Notes: generated from the letters alone by a model not told the origin. Positions 26,273 through 35,484 are shown, numbered from the stretch's first letter. The stretch: 64,000 nt of DNA from PLA3 sp964592235 (GCA_964592235.1 CAZQCF010000013.1:27792-91791); one strand, 5' to 3'. Numbers and translations are program-made.

Positions 26273-27598
26273 CTATTCACATTTCGCACTTCTCCGCCAC
26301 AGCGGATACGCCCCTGCCACGGCTGCGAGCAAGCCCAGCGTGTAGAGCCAATCGTATCCGCCGCGGCGAATCTCCTCGGTCGCGATGAATACGGCAATCA
26401 GCAACTGTACGCTCGTAACAAACAGAGCTGTCCACACGCCGCCGGGCACGAGAAAAATGTCGTTCCGCTGCACCCCCACTCGACGATCCCGCCGGCGGAA
26501 CACGATCAGGCTGACATACGCCATGCCGTATAAGATCGTGCTGGCGACGAAGTAGATCCCCAGAATCTCCGTGAACGATCGCCGCCACACGAACACCGCC
26601 GCGATCCCCGCCGCCAGCACCTGCGACCAGACCGGCGATTGCCCCGCGTTCATCCGCGCCAGCGCGCCCGGCGCGAGGCCGTCCCGCGCCAGCGCAAAGG
26701 TCACCCGCACGTTCGAAAGGATCGTCGAACTGATCGAGCCAAGGCAAACGAGAATGCCGGCGACCAGTACGAACTCACGAATGCCCGTCAGGCCGACCTG
26801 CTCCAGCGCCGCGGCCGCGGCGCTGCCCGATCCGCGCAGGGCCTGCGGCGTCGCCGCGCAGAGCAGGCCGTATTGATACAACACATAGACAGCCGTCAGG
26901 CAGATCGTCGTCGACGCCAGCGCGCGGGGCAATCGCCTCTGGGCGTCGCGCATCTCCTCGGCGAGCTTGGCGCTGTCGGTTGCCCCGGCGTAGGACCACA
27001 TCACGCTGACGAGGCCGAGCAGGAAACCCTTCGCCGTGATGGTTTCAACCGGCGCCAGATCGACCGCCGGCGTCCAGCGCCCGGCTCCCATGCTCGCGAC
27101 GATTCCAATTCCCACGACTGTGGCGACTTTCAGGATCGTCAGGAAATTCTGGAACACCGCCCCGGCCCGAAGCCCGATGACGTTGGCCGCCGTCACCAAG
27201 GCCAGCGCCGCACAACCAAAGACGGATTCCGCCGCCGGGACGCTCCAGCCGGACAGTTGCGAGGCGATGCGCCCCAGCCCCGCAGCGATCACGCCCGTGC
27301 CGGCCCCGGTGACGAAGATGGTGAACGACCAGCCGAAAAAGAATGCCGCGAAATCCCCGTACGCCGCTCGAAGATACTGATACTCGGCGCCGGCCTGCGG
27401 AAACCGCGTCGCCAGTTCAGCCGTCACCAGTGCCTGAAGGTACGTAATCAGCCCGCCGACGATCCACGCCACGAGCATCCAGCCGGGCGACGGAATCCAG
27501 CCCGCCATGTCCCCCGGTGTCGTGAAGATGCCCGAGCCGATGGCGACGCCGAGGCCGACGAATACAATCGTCCATGTCCCGACGAGGCGCTTCAGCAC
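26273..27598 (-). CDS. APC-family amino acid permease
   Basis: About 12 membrane segments in 441 residues. The first has the family signature VGLGVAIGSGIFTTPGDMAG; later ones include GGLITYLQALVTAELATRFP, then GAEYQYLRAAYGDFAAFFFG and AGVDAVSE-like TM7 sequence replaced by YAGATDSAKLAEEM. An amino acid or polyamine is the likely substrate, imported with a cation or by exchange. A GTG at 27598, 8 bp after the purC stop, is the best start; the longer frame upstream lies inside purC. The C-terminal residues and stop come from an AT-rich repeat. Probably co-transcribed with purC. Confidence 0.8.
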   Translation of the reverse strand: MLKRLVGTWTIVFVGLGVAIGSGIFTTPGDMAGWIPSPGWMLVAWIVGGLITYLQALVTAELATRFPQAGAEYQYLRAAYGDFAAFFFGWSFTIFVTGAGTGVIAAGLGRIASQLSGWSVPAAESVFGCAALALVTAANVIGLRAGAVFQNFLTILKVATVVGIGIVASMGAGRWTPAVDLAPVETITAKGFLLGLVSVMWSYAGATDSAKLAEEMRDAQRRLPRALASTTICLTAVYVLYQYGLLCAATPQALRGSGSAAAAALEQVGLTGIREFVLVAGILVCLGSISSTILSNVRVTFALARDGLAPGALARMNAGQSPVWSQVLAAGIAAVFVWRRSFTEILGIYFVASTILYGMAYVSLIVFRRRDRRVGVQRNDIFLVPGGVWTALFVTSVQLLIAVFIATEEIRRGGYDWLYTLGLLAAVAGAYPLWRRSAKCE

Positions 27599-27606
27599 GC
27601 CGCCGC

Positions 27607-28557
27607 TCACGCAGCGCCCCCGTGCGAACCGCCGATGGCCGATGCGTTGAAGCGCCGTTCGGTCAGCCGCTCGTAGGCTTCGATGTACCGAGCGCGAGTC
27701 GCCGCGACGACATCGGCCGGCAGCGCCGGCGCCGGCGGCGACTTGTCCCACTCGCCTCGATCGCACAGCGATTGGAGGTGATTACGGACGTACTGTTTGT
27801 CGAAGCTCTCCTGGTCGCGGCCGATCTCGTAGGTATCAGCCGGCCAGAACCGGCTGCTGTCGGGCGTGAAAATCTCGTCGATGAGCAGAATCTCGCCGTC
27901 GATCATGCCGAACTCAAACTTGGTGTCAGCGAGAATGATCCCGCGGCGTCGTGCGTACTCGGAGCCTTCGGCATACAGCTCCAGCGTCCGCTTGCGCAGA
28001 TGCTCCATCGTTCCGCGACCGACCAATTCGCAGGCGCGCTCGAACGAAATGTTCTCGTCATGGCCCGATTCCTCCTTGGTCGCGGGGGTGAAAATCGGCT
28101 CGGGCAGGGCCTGGCACTGTTTCAGCCCGGCGGGCAGTTCGATCCCGCAGACACACCCCGTTTTGCGGTATTCAGCCCAGCCGCTCCCGGCGAGATACCC
28201 CCGGGCCACGCATTCGATCGGGACGACCTTGGTTTTCCGGCAAAGCATGGTCCGGCCCGCCAGCACCTCCTGGAACGGCTCAAACCCTGCCGGGGCGTTC
28301 CCGCCGACCACGCCCAGCAGATGGTGCGGTCGCGCGGCGGCCAGCCGTTCGAACCAAAAGGCCGAAAGAGCGGTCAGGACGCGGCCTTTGCCCGGGATCG
28401 GGTCGGGCAGGACGCAATCAAAGGCACTAATGCGGTCGGTCGCCACGATCATCAGGCGGTCGCCGAGGTTATAGACGTCACGGACCTTTCCTCGTTTGAC
28501 TTCCACGCCCGGGATTTGTGTTGTCTTGACGGCTGGCAAAACGGGTGCATTCGGCAT
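27607..28557 (-). CDS. purC: Phosphoribosylaminoimidazole-succinocarboxamide synthase
   Basis: SAICAR synthetase, joining CAIR and aspartate with ATP in purine synthesis. Family elements: VKRGKVRDVYNLGDRLMIVA with TDRISAFDCVLPDPIPGKG (ATP-binding half), VECVARGYLAGSGWAEY, DTKFEFGM and LIDEIFTPDSSRFWP. At 316 residues it is the longer ADE1-like form rather than the ~240-residue E. coli form. AAGGAG 8 nt before ATG 28557 sets the start. guaB, another purine gene, is 3 kb away on the other strand. The permease gene follows after 8 bp. Confidence 0.95.
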   Translation of the reverse strand: MPNAPVLPAVKTTQIPGVEVKRGKVRDVYNLGDRLMIVATDRISAFDCVLPDPIPGKGRVLTALSAFWFERLAAARPHHLLGVVGGNAPAGFEPFQEVLAGRTMLCRKTKVVPIECVARGYLAGSGWAEYRKTGCVCGIELPAGLKQCQALPEPIFTPATKEESGHDENISFERACELVGRGTMEHLRKRTLELYAEGSEYARRRGIILADTKFEFGMIDGEILLIDEIFTPDSSRFWPADTYEIGRDQESFDKQYVRNHLQSLCDRGEWDKSPPAPALPADVVAATRARYIEAYERLTERRFNASAIGGSHGGAA

Positions 28558-28685
28558 GGGTCGCTCCTTCGGTTCAGGGTGACGGCGGCTCGGTCGGGTC
28601 CGGGCCGCCAAGCGGCGGATAGTGCAGGAGAAACCGCGACGGGTCAAAACCGCTGATTTTTTTAGGAATCTCGCACAGGACCCCA

Positions 28686-28713
28686 TTGATTTCCCCGATT
28701 TTCTTGCTATTTT
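28686..28713 (+). promoter_or_regulatory. Promoter for the HU gene
   Basis: TTGATT at 28686-28691, 16-bp spacer, TATTTT at 28708-28713, in an AT-rich stretch of an otherwise GC-rich region. Predicted transcription start near 28720, leaving a leader of about 75 nt before the ATG at 28797. Confidence 0.45.
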
Positions 28714-28796
28714 GTGCAGCCTGAACGGCGGGCGGAGGCTCGCCGGGAGTTGGAAACCGAAACAAGCAGGAACCCCCACACACAAGGAGTCGCCCC

Positions 28797-29084
28797 ATGG
28801 CAGCAGGAATGAGCAAGAGCGCACTGATCCGACATCTGGCCGAGAAGAACGAACTGTCCCGCAAGCAGGTCGTGATGTTCCTCGATACCCTTACGACGAC
28901 GGCTTACAAAGAGGCCAAGAACAGCTTCACGCTGCCCGGCCTGGGCAAGCTCGTGCTGGTCAATCGCAAGGCGCGCATGGGCCGCAACCCGGCGACCGGC
29001 GAAGCAATCAAGATTCCGGCGAAGAAGGTCGTGAAGTTTCGCGTCGCCAAGGCGTGCAAGGACGCGATCCTCGGCAAGAAGTAA
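28797..29084 (+). CDS. HU-type histone-like DNA-binding protein
   Basis: A 95-residue HU/IHF-family protein: MSKSALIRHLAEKNELSRKQ with the dimerising helices, FTLPGLGKLVLVNRKARMG (beta arm start) and GRNPATGEAIKIPAKKVVKF (the DNA-bending arm with conserved NP), then AKACKDAIL. Bends and compacts DNA as a dimer. CAAGGAG is 8 nt before the ATG. It is monocistronic, with its own promoter upstream and a terminator hairpin at 29157-29186. Confidence 0.93.
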   Translation: MAAGMSKSALIRHLAEKNELSRKQVVMFLDTLTTTAYKEAKNSFTLPGLGKLVLVNRKARMGRNPATGEAIKIPAKKVVKFRVAKACKDAILGKK

Positions 29085-29156
29085 GCCTCGCGATCGCCCG
29101 GCGCGATTCCGGATTAATCCATTTGTCTGGACATCGCCGGAACCCGATTGAGCAAG

Positions 29157-29186
29157 AGACCCGCGCCACGCTGCGCGGGTCTTTTC
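29157..29186 (+). terminator. Rho-independent terminator after the HU gene
   Basis: Arms AGACCCGCG (29157-29165) and CGCGGGTCT (29174-29182) with an 8-nt loop, followed by TTTTCATTT. It stands 73 bp after the HU stop and 3 bp before the end of the facing gene. Confidence 0.85.
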
Positions 29187-29188
29187 AT

Positions 29189-31738
29189 TTAACGGGGATT
29201 CGCTTGCAGGCAATCGCGCTGAACCGCCGCGGCATCGGTTCGATCGGCCGCCTCCAGCACGCGCAGGCGCACCCGGCCAAGCGGACCAGGCAGTGGGTCA
29301 TTCGTTGAGACGGGATTTCCCCACAACATCGACGCCGAGTCGGCAAGCTTTTTCAGATTGGCGTCAGTCTGCGATGGTCCGTTCGCAGCGAAGTCGCATT
29401 CAACCCACTCGCTGATCGCGGCGACGCGCGCGGCGAAGAGACCCGCCCCCCCTCGCTCGTACATGTCCACGGCACGACCCACGAGTTCCATCGCGCGCGG
29501 CGATTCCCCGCGCAGCCGCGCCAGCATCGCCGCAAGGCGAAGCGTCTCCGGGCTGAAGCGATCACGCCAATCGGCGGCTGCCGACCGACCGGCATCCGCG
29601 AGCGCGATGTTCGTCAAATCACCCATGGTCGTCGGCAGGTCCGCGCGCTCGGCAAGTTGACGCACCATCTCTGCCGCCATCGGATCGAAGAACCCGCCCC
29701 GCAGCAGCGCGCGCAGCCAGTCAATCCGCTGCCTCGCCGTCGCCGCGGGGCTGACCTGCCACAGCGCCCACACGATCTGCGAGGAAAACGGCTCGTCGGC
29801 GTGCTGCCGCTCCAGCGCCTGAATCCAGCGGCGCTGATACTCGGTGGCCGCCGCCCCCTCTCCGCGCCGCTGCGCCGCCCGGCCGAGGTTTAGCGCCAGG
29901 TCCGCCTCCAACCGCGAAAGCTGGAGGAACCGCGGCACATCGGCACGCAACTGGCTTAGCCGAATGACCGCCTCGGTCGCCTGGTTGAGCGTCGCGGCGT
30001 CCGGCGGGGCGTCGCCGGCATCCAGACGGGCCTGGAACGCCATCGACCGCGCGCGGATCGCGATCAAGCGGGCGAGATTCCGCTGGAATAGATCAAGCGT
30101 CCGCGCGGCGGCATAGTCCGCGTGCGAGGCAGCATTGTCGAAATCTCCTTCAGCCATCGCGGCATCAGCCCTTGCCCGGCCGATCGCCGCGTGCCAGTCA
30201 TCCAGTGCCGCGCGCCCGAGCCAGATCACCGCCGCCAGCAGCGCCACGCCGGACAATCGCACCGCGCCATTCGACAGGCGATGAGATTCCTGCATTTCGA
30301 ATTGCTCCGTCCGCTCGCGCCGCACCGCGGCCCACGCCAACGCCCACACAGTCAAAAAGACGGCCGGTCCTCCCGGCTCACGGATCGACGGCTCCCCGAA
30401 ATGATCGACCGCCAGGCCGACCAGCGCCGCGCCCAGCCCGGCGATGACGAAGCGATTCACGCGCGGCGCTCCGTCCCGACGATCGCACGCCCGCGAAGAA
30501 TAGACCAACGTCAGAATCAGCGCGATCAGATAGGCCCCCGCTCCGACCATCCCGATATCCGCCGCCTGCTCCAGGTACTCGTTGTGCGCGTGGCCGGTCC
30601 AGAATTGTTCGTCGAACCGAAGCGTCATCGGGTCTTCCAGCTGGTCCTCCCGCGCGAATTGCCCAGCCAGCATCGAATAGGCCCCGTCGCCATGCCCCAG
30701 GACCGGCTTGTCCATCATGAGCCGCATCGCATAGGGCCACTCATAATCGACACGCGTCCGAATCGAATGCGACCGCGTCGCCGTCCCGCCTTCTCGCGCG
30801 AGTTGGTTCACGCCGACCGCCGCCCCCGCCCCCCCCACCAATGCCGCCAGCAGCAGAACACGCCGCGCCTTCTTGCCAATCAGCAGGCAGACCATCGCCA
30901 GACCTGCCGCCGCCAGGCCCGCAAGCCCCGAACGCGATCGAGTGAGTAGCAAGGCGGCGAGAATCAACACCGCGACGACAATCCAAATCGCGCCGATGGC
31001 CCATTGCCGCGCGGGCCTTGGCGAACTCGAAGCCGCGTCTCGACCCAGCGCCAGGCCGATCGCGATCGGCACACCCGGCAGCAAACACGCCGCCAGCCAC
31101 AGCTCATTGCCGAGCGGATACGACAACCGCGCGCTCCACGGCGACGGCCCGCCGCGCACCGCCTGATAAACCAGCGCCAACGCCGCCGTCGCCGCCAGCG
31201 CGCTCGCCAGCCCCGTAGTCAGCATGCGAACGTGTCGCGGTGTGAGCATCGCCGCCAGCGGCCACCACCACGCCACCCATAACAGGTGCGCCATGGCCTG
31301 ACCCTGACAGATCGCCGGCGCGTGCGAGAAATAGGAGCTCAACCCGCACGACACCATCCACAGCGCCCACCAGAAATAGGGACTGCCCGCGCGGGCGCGA
31401 TAGTCGAGCAGGTCATCGAGGCTGTATCGGGGACGTCGCCCCGTTGTCAGCAACCGGGCGGCGCAAACAGCAAGGAGCAGCGCCGCGCCGCCGTAGAAGA
31501 TGAGGTTTCGAATCTCCACGCCGCGGGCCGTGCCGACGCGCCCGCCCAACCCCAGCCCGGTCACGATGGGCTTCAACAGCGTCGGGTCGGCGGCGTGCTT
31601 CTCGGAGAAGCGCGACGGTGAGTTTAATAGACAGTTGGCGAATACGAGCACGCCCGCCAGCGTTGCCAGCGCGCCGCTCGCCAGCCGCGCCCCGCGCGAG
31701 TCATCCACGACGACTTCAGGCAAGTTGTCGGACGGCAT
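29189..31738 (-). CDS. O-antigen-ligase-like (Wzy_C) membrane protein with TPR-like C-terminus
   Basis: Residues 1-480 contain about 12 membrane segments and a Wzy_C block: GHGDGAYSMLAGQFAREDQL, then FWTGHAHNEYLEQAADIGMV, whose HNEYL is typical of O-antigen ligases and polymerases. Residues 480-849 are soluble and helical with repeated Ala/Arg-rich helices (for example NAASHADYAAARTLDLFQRN), like TPR extensions of related planctomycete proteins. It may ligate or polymerise a lipid-linked glycan, matching the glycan genes elsewhere in the window. Its ATG lies inside the end of radA (23-bp overlap), so translation is probably coupled. Confidence 0.75.
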   Translation of the reverse strand: MPSDNLPEVVVDDSRGARLASGALATLAGVLVFANCLLNSPSRFSEKHAADPTLLKPIVTGLGLGGRVGTARGVEIRNLIFYGGAALLLAVCAARLLTTGRRPRYSLDDLLDYRARAGSPYFWWALWMVSCGLSSYFSHAPAICQGQAMAHLLWVAWWWPLAAMLTPRHVRMLTTGLASALAATAALALVYQAVRGGPSPWSARLSYPLGNELWLAACLLPGVPIAIGLALGRDAASSSPRPARQWAIGAIWIVVAVLILAALLLTRSRSGLAGLAAAGLAMVCLLIGKKARRVLLLAALVGGAGAAVGVNQLAREGGTATRSHSIRTRVDYEWPYAMRLMMDKPVLGHGDGAYSMLAGQFAREDQLEDPMTLRFDEQFWTGHAHNEYLEQAADIGMVGAGAYLIALILTLVYSSRACDRRDGAPRVNRFVIAGLGAALVGLAVDHFGEPSIREPGGPAVFLTVWALAWAAVRRERTEQFEMQESHRLSNGAVRLSGVALLAAVIWLGRAALDDWHAAIGRARADAAMAEGDFDNAASHADYAAARTLDLFQRNLARLIAIRARSMAFQARLDAGDAPPDAATLNQATEAVIRLSQLRADVPRFLQLSRLEADLALNLGRAAQRRGEGAAATEYQRRWIQALERQHADEPFSSQIVWALWQVSPAATARQRIDWLRALLRGGFFDPMAAEMVRQLAERADLPTTMGDLTNIALADAGRSAAADWRDRFSPETLRLAAMLARLRGESPRAMELVGRAVDMYERGGAGLFAARVAAISEWVECDFAANGPSQTDANLKKLADSASMLWGNPVSTNDPLPGPLGRVRLRVLEAADRTDAAAVQRDCLQANPR

Positions 31739-33086
31739 CCGCCAACCTTTCGCAGCGCATCAGGCGCATCGTCTCATGCCTGGTAGACGCCTCCCCCGAC
31801 CGGCTGGTTCGCGGCAGAATGAACTGCTTGAAGCCCACCCGCGCCGCCTCGGTCACGCGCTGTCGAAGATGCGTCACCGGTCGAAGTTCCGCCCCCAGGC
31901 CCAGTTCCCCACAGACGACCGTCCCGGCCTCCAGGGTCCGCTGGGTCATCGCTGAAACGACCGCCAGCGCGATCGCCAGGTCCGCCGCCGGCTCGCTCAC
32001 GCGAACGCCGCCCACGACATTGACGAAAACGTCCTGATCGCCGAGCACGATCTCCGCGTGCTTCTCGATCACCGCCAGCAGCATCGCCACGCGCCCGGCA
32101 TCGACCCCCGTCGCTTTGCGCTTTGCCGCCCCAAACACCGACTGGGCGCACAGCGCCTGCACCTCGACCAGCAGCGTGCGCGTACCCTCGCAGGCCGCGA
32201 GGATCACGCTGCCCGGTCGCGGCTCGCGGTTCTCCTGAAGAAACAGCTTGGAGGGGTCGTCGACCGGGCGCAGACCCGTGTCGCCGATCTCGAACACGCC
32301 CAGTTCGTCCGTCGAACCGTAGCGGTTCTTGACGGCGCGAATCAGCCGGTGCGCGTGAAAACGATCGCCCTCGAAGTAGGCCACGCAATCGACCAGGTGT
32401 TCGAGGATCTTCGGCCCTGCGATCGCGCCGTCCTTCGTGACATGCCCCACGAGGAACAGTGAGAACCCCAACTGCTTCGCCAGCCAGATCAGCCGCGCCG
32501 CCGCCTCGCGCAACTGCGACAGCGATCCCGGCGGGCTGGCGCCATCGGGCCGATAGACCATCTGGATCGAGTCAATCACGACCACTTCGGGCCGTTCCTT
32601 GCTCGCGAGATTGCAGATGACATCGAGATTCGCCGTCGCCGCGACCAGCAGCGCCGAATCACTCGCGCCCAGGCGCTTCGCGCGAAGTTTGATCTGCCCG
32701 GCCGATTCCTCGCTGGAGACATACAGCGTCTTGCGATTCGCACGAACCAGTTGGTCGCACACTTGCAACAGCAGCGTCGACTTGCCGATGCCCGGATCAC
32801 CACCGATCAGAACGGCCGAGCCCGGCACGATGCCGCCGCCCAGCACCCGGTCAAATTCCCCGATCCCAGTGACATATCGAGGGCACGATTCGGCATCCAC
32901 CTCCGACAGCTTCGCCATGACCGGCTGATCGACCGCGATGATCGGCCGATGCCGGTCCGGCGCGGCGCCGTCGACGACCTGTTCGGTCAGCGAATCCCAC
33001 TCGCCACAGTCGGGGCATTTGCCGGACCACTGCGACTGAACGCGTCCGCAACTGCTGCACGCGAATTGTGAATGCTTCTTGGCCAC
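31716..33086 (-). CDS. radA: DNA repair protein RadA
   Basis: RecA-related branch-migration ATPase. Zinc finger C10-x2-C13-x10-C24-x2-C27 (FACSSCGRVQSQWSGKCPDC), Walker A GGDPGIGKST at about residues 95-104, Walker B region VVVIDSIQMVY, the RadA signature VKNRYGSTDELGVFEI, and a C-terminal Lon-like domain (FVNVVGGVRVSEPAADLAIA). Full length (456 aa). Divergent from rplA, 306 bp apart, and followed by the overlapping O-antigen-ligase-like gene. Confidence 0.97.
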   Translation of the reverse strand: MAKKHSQFACSSCGRVQSQWSGKCPDCGEWDSLTEQVVDGAAPDRHRPIIAVDQPVMAKLSEVDAESCPRYVTGIGEFDRVLGGGIVPGSAVLIGGDPGIGKSTLLLQVCDQLVRANRKTLYVSSEESAGQIKLRAKRLGASDSALLVAATANLDVICNLASKERPEVVVIDSIQMVYRPDGASPPGSLSQLREAAARLIWLAKQLGFSLFLVGHVTKDGAIAGPKILEHLVDCVAYFEGDRFHAHRLIRAVKNRYGSTDELGVFEIGDTGLRPVDDPSKLFLQENREPRPGSVILAACEGTRTLLVEVQALCAQSVFGAAKRKATGVDAGRVAMLLAVIEKHAEIVLGDQDVFVNVVGGVRVSEPAADLAIALAVVSAMTQRTLEAGTVVCGELGLGAELRPVTHLRQRVTEAARVGFKQFILPRTSRSGEASTRHETMRLMRCERLADAVRQLA

Positions 33087-33240
33087 CGTTGCCTGCCGTT
33101 CCGAACGAGCGTTGACCGGTTCCTGCCGCGTCGCCGGGCATCATACCGCCATCGCGGCTATACAGTGGATCTCGCATGCATAAACATAACTAGTTGTCAA
33201 ACCAGATGTTATGGCACACCCCGAATGCTTTTCATCCCCG

Positions 33241-33268
33241 TTGCCACCGATTGGAATTCGGGTATGAT
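33241..33268 (+). promoter_or_regulatory. Promoter of the rplA-rplJ-rplL operon
   Basis: TTGCCA at 33241-33246, 16-bp spacer, TATGAT at 33263-33268. Transcription would begin near 33275, leaving about 118 nt of leader, room for L1 autoregulation, although no L1-binding stem was identified by eye. The rest of the gap 33087-33240 shows nothing I can name. Confidence 0.6.
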
Positions 33269-33392
33269 ACGCGGCTCGGTTTTTCTTCGGAAAGCCGGGT
33301 CGTCTTCCCTCCGCACGACGAGTGATTTGCAGTGCGTGCCGCTCGACTACGCGCGTCAGCGTGGCAGACCTTCGGGTCGAAAGAGAGTAACC

Positions 33393-34256
33393 ATGGCAAA
33401 AGAGAAGAAGAATCCCTCGGCCGAGGGCGAGGCGGCGCCCGGCGCCCCCGCCGCGGCTGGCGCTGCGCCTGATCAGGCCGGCGCCAAGGCACCCAAGGCA
33501 AAGAAAGAGAAAAAGGCAACGGCCGGCGGCGATGCATCAAGCGGCCGGAAGCAGCGCGGCCGGTCGATGCGCGGCCGTAGCAAGCGCCACGAGAAGATGG
33601 CGAAGGAAGTCGAAGCCAAGCGGCGCTATCCGTTGGACGACGCCGTGAAGGTACTCAAGAAAATCACGACGGGCACCAAGTTCAATCAGACGATCAACGT
33701 CGTCATGCACCTGGGCATCGATCCGAAGAACGCCGATCAGATGATCCGCGGCTCGGTCTCGCTACCCAAGGGTATCGGCTCGACGAAGAAGGTGATCGCG
33801 TTCGTCGACGGCAACGAGGCCGACGAGGCCAAGGCCGCCGGCGCGATGGAAGTCGGCGTTGATGACCTGATCAAGAAGGTGAACGACGGCTGGACGGATT
33901 TCGACGTGGCGATCGCCCATCCGCGTACGATGGCCAAGGTCGGAAAGCTCGGTCGCGTGCTCGGCCCGGCGGGCAAAATGCCCAGCCCGAAGAACGGCAC
34001 GGTGACCAACGACATCGCGAATGCGGTGAAGGAATTCGCCGCAGGCAAGATCGAGTTTCGCAACGACGCCGGCGGCAACGTTCACGCGATCGTCGGCAAG
34101 GCCAACTTCCCCGAGGGCGACCTGAAAGAGAACATCGACGCGTTCATCAGTCACATCAAGCGAATGAAGCCTCCGACCAGCAAGGGGCTGTTCATTAAGA
34201 AGGCGTGCATTTCGGGAACCATGTCGCCGGCCATCGAGTTGGAGGTCGCCCAGTAA
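33393..34256 (+). CDS. rplA: Ribosomal protein L1 with N-terminal extension
   Basis: 50S protein of the L1 stalk. The L1 domain starts near residue 60 (YPLDDAVKVLKKITTGTKFN) and includes SVSLPKGIGSTKKVIAF, then HPRTMAKVGKLGRVLGPAGK and MPSPKNGTVTNDIANAV, ending ISGTMSPAIELEVAQ. At 287 residues it is about 55 longer than usual because of an N-terminal tract rich in Ala, Pro, Lys and Glu. The start ATG 33393 has AGAGAG upstream. rplK does not precede it; the next gene is rplJ after 17 bp. Confidence 0.96.
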   Translation: MAKEKKNPSAEGEAAPGAPAAAGAAPDQAGAKAPKAKKEKKATAGGDASSGRKQRGRSMRGRSKRHEKMAKEVEAKRRYPLDDAVKVLKKITTGTKFNQTINVVMHLGIDPKNADQMIRGSVSLPKGIGSTKKVIAFVDGNEADEAKAAGAMEVGVDDLIKKVNDGWTDFDVAIAHPRTMAKVGKLGRVLGPAGKMPSPKNGTVTNDIANAVKEFAAGKIEFRNDAGGNVHAIVGKANFPEGDLKENIDAFISHIKRMKPPTSKGLFIKKACISGTMSPAIELEVAQ

Positions 34257-34273
34257 TACGGGCGGAATAAGCC

Positions 34274-34813
34274 ATGAGTCGATTTACGAAAGAACTGGTC
34301 GAAGCCGACCTTCAAAAGAAGTACAAAGACCTCGACAACGCCCTGATCGTGTCGGTTCACGGGTTGACCGGCGTGGAGGTCAACACGGTGCGCGGCGCGC
34401 TGCGGAAGAAGCAGATCGAGGTGCACGTCGTCAAGAACCGCGCGATGAAGCGCGTGATCAAAGGGACGCCCCTGGAGCCGCTGGGCAAGGTCCTGACCGG
34501 CCCCTGCGCCTTCGTCACCGGCGGCGGCAGCCCGGTCGATACCGCCAAGCACCTGCTCGAGTTGGTGAAGGATTTTCCCAAGCTCGAACTCAAGCATGGC
34601 GTGCTCGACGGCGAGACGGCGGCCCTGACGATCGACGAGATTTCCAAGCGACGCAGCAAGGCCGAGATTCAAGGCGAGGTTGTCATGCTGTTCTGTTCGC
34701 CGGCCCGGCGGATCGCGGGCTGCCTGAACGTCGGCGGTAAAATCGCCGGCTGCATCAAGGCGATCACGGACAAACTGGAGAAGGGCGAAACCATCGCCAG
34801 ACTGGCGTCGTAA
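34274..34813 (+). CDS. rplJ: Ribosomal protein L10
   Basis: Anchors L7/L12 to the ribosome. Family features: KKYKDLDNALIVSVHGLTGV, VNTVRGALRKKQIEVHVVKN (the VR..LR...V..VVKN pattern), GKVLTGPCAFVTGGG, and a helical C-terminus (IKAITDKLEKGETIARLAS) that binds L12 dimers. 179 residues. Only 17 bp after rplA, so there is no room for the usual L10 leader between them. Confidence 0.95.
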   Translation: MSRFTKELVEADLQKKYKDLDNALIVSVHGLTGVEVNTVRGALRKKQIEVHVVKNRAMKRVIKGTPLEPLGKVLTGPCAFVTGGGSPVDTAKHLLELVKDFPKLELKHGVLDGETAALTIDEISKRRSKAEIQGEVVMLFCSPARRIAGCLNVGGKIAGCIKAITDKLEKGETIARLAS

Positions 34814-34866
34814 GCCGGCTCGCACGATTGGAGTTAAGACACGCGTCGTTGACAGCCCCGTTGGCA

Positions 34867-34884
34867 GGTCGCTCGCGAGCGACC
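34867..34884. promoter_or_regulatory. 18-bp perfect palindrome between rplJ and rplL
   Basis: GGTCGCTCGCGAGCGACC reads the same on both strands, 54 bp after the rplJ stop and 105 bp before rplL. The 175-bp gap is unusually long for these genes and contains no gene; the palindrome could be an mRNA processing hairpin, partial terminator or operator. A TTGACA at about 34850 has no matching -10. Confidence 0.4.
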
Positions 34885-34988
34885 GGGTTAAACGGAGTCA
34901 TCGGGACTTCGGCTCTCAACACGGTGAAACGAATAGACGCCCCGGCTTGCGTGCCGCGGTCGTCGCAGACAAGTGAAGGATTGTGATT

Positions 34989-35411
34989 ATGGCAGAAGCA
35001 CCCGCAAAGGAATTCAGCGCAGCCGTCAAGGACATTGGCGACAAGATCGTCAACCTGTCGGTCAAGGACGCCCAGAGCCTGGCCGACTACCTCAAGGCCG
35101 AGTACGGCATTGAGCCGGCCGGCGGCGGCGCGGTCATGATGGCGGCCGGTGGTGGAGGCGGCGGCGCGGCAGCCGAGGCCGAAGACGCCCCGACGATGTT
35201 CGACGTCGTGCTGGCCGACGGCGGCGCGAACAAGATCAACGTCATCAAGGTCGTCCGCGCGGCGACGAACCTGGGTCTGAAGGAGGCCAAGGACATCGTC
35301 GATGGCGCCCCGAAGACCATCAAGGAAGGCTTGAGCAAGGAAGACGCCGACAAGCTCAAGAAGGAGCTGGAAGCGGCCGGCGCCAAGGTCGAGCTGAAGG
35401 GCAAGGCGTAA
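34989..35411 (+). CDS. rplL: Ribosomal protein L7/L12
   Basis: Stalk protein recruiting translation factors. N-terminal dimerisation helices (VKDIGDKIVNLSVKDAQSLA), a hinge of Ala and Gly, and the conserved C-terminal domain: FDVVLADGGANKINVIKVVR, then LGLKEAKDIVDGAPKTIKEG and LKKELEAAGAKVELK. The hinge is interrupted by an AGGGAVMMAAGGGGGGAAAE-like stretch, longer and more Gly-rich than usual. AAGGA 9 nt before ATG 34989. Ends the operon; a strong terminator follows and rpoB is not next. Confidence 0.96.
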   Translation: MAEAPAKEFSAAVKDIGDKIVNLSVKDAQSLADYLKAEYGIEPAGGGAVMMAAGGGGGGAAAEAEDAPTMFDVVLADGGANKINVIKVVRAATNLGLKEAKDIVDGAPKTIKEGLSKEDADKLKKELEAAGAKVELKGKA

Positions 35412-35449
35412 GCCCTCCGGCGAGATTTCTTCAATCGCTTTTGACTTGC

Positions 35450-35484
35450 AAAGCCCCAGGCAAACGCCTGGGGCTTTCTTTTTT
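35450..35484 (+). terminator. Rho-independent terminator after rplL
   Basis: 12-bp perfect stem AAAGCCCCAGGC (35450-35461) and GCCTGGGGCTTT (35466-35477), AAAC loop, then CTTTTTT. It closes the rplA-rplJ-rplL operon. Confidence 0.93.
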
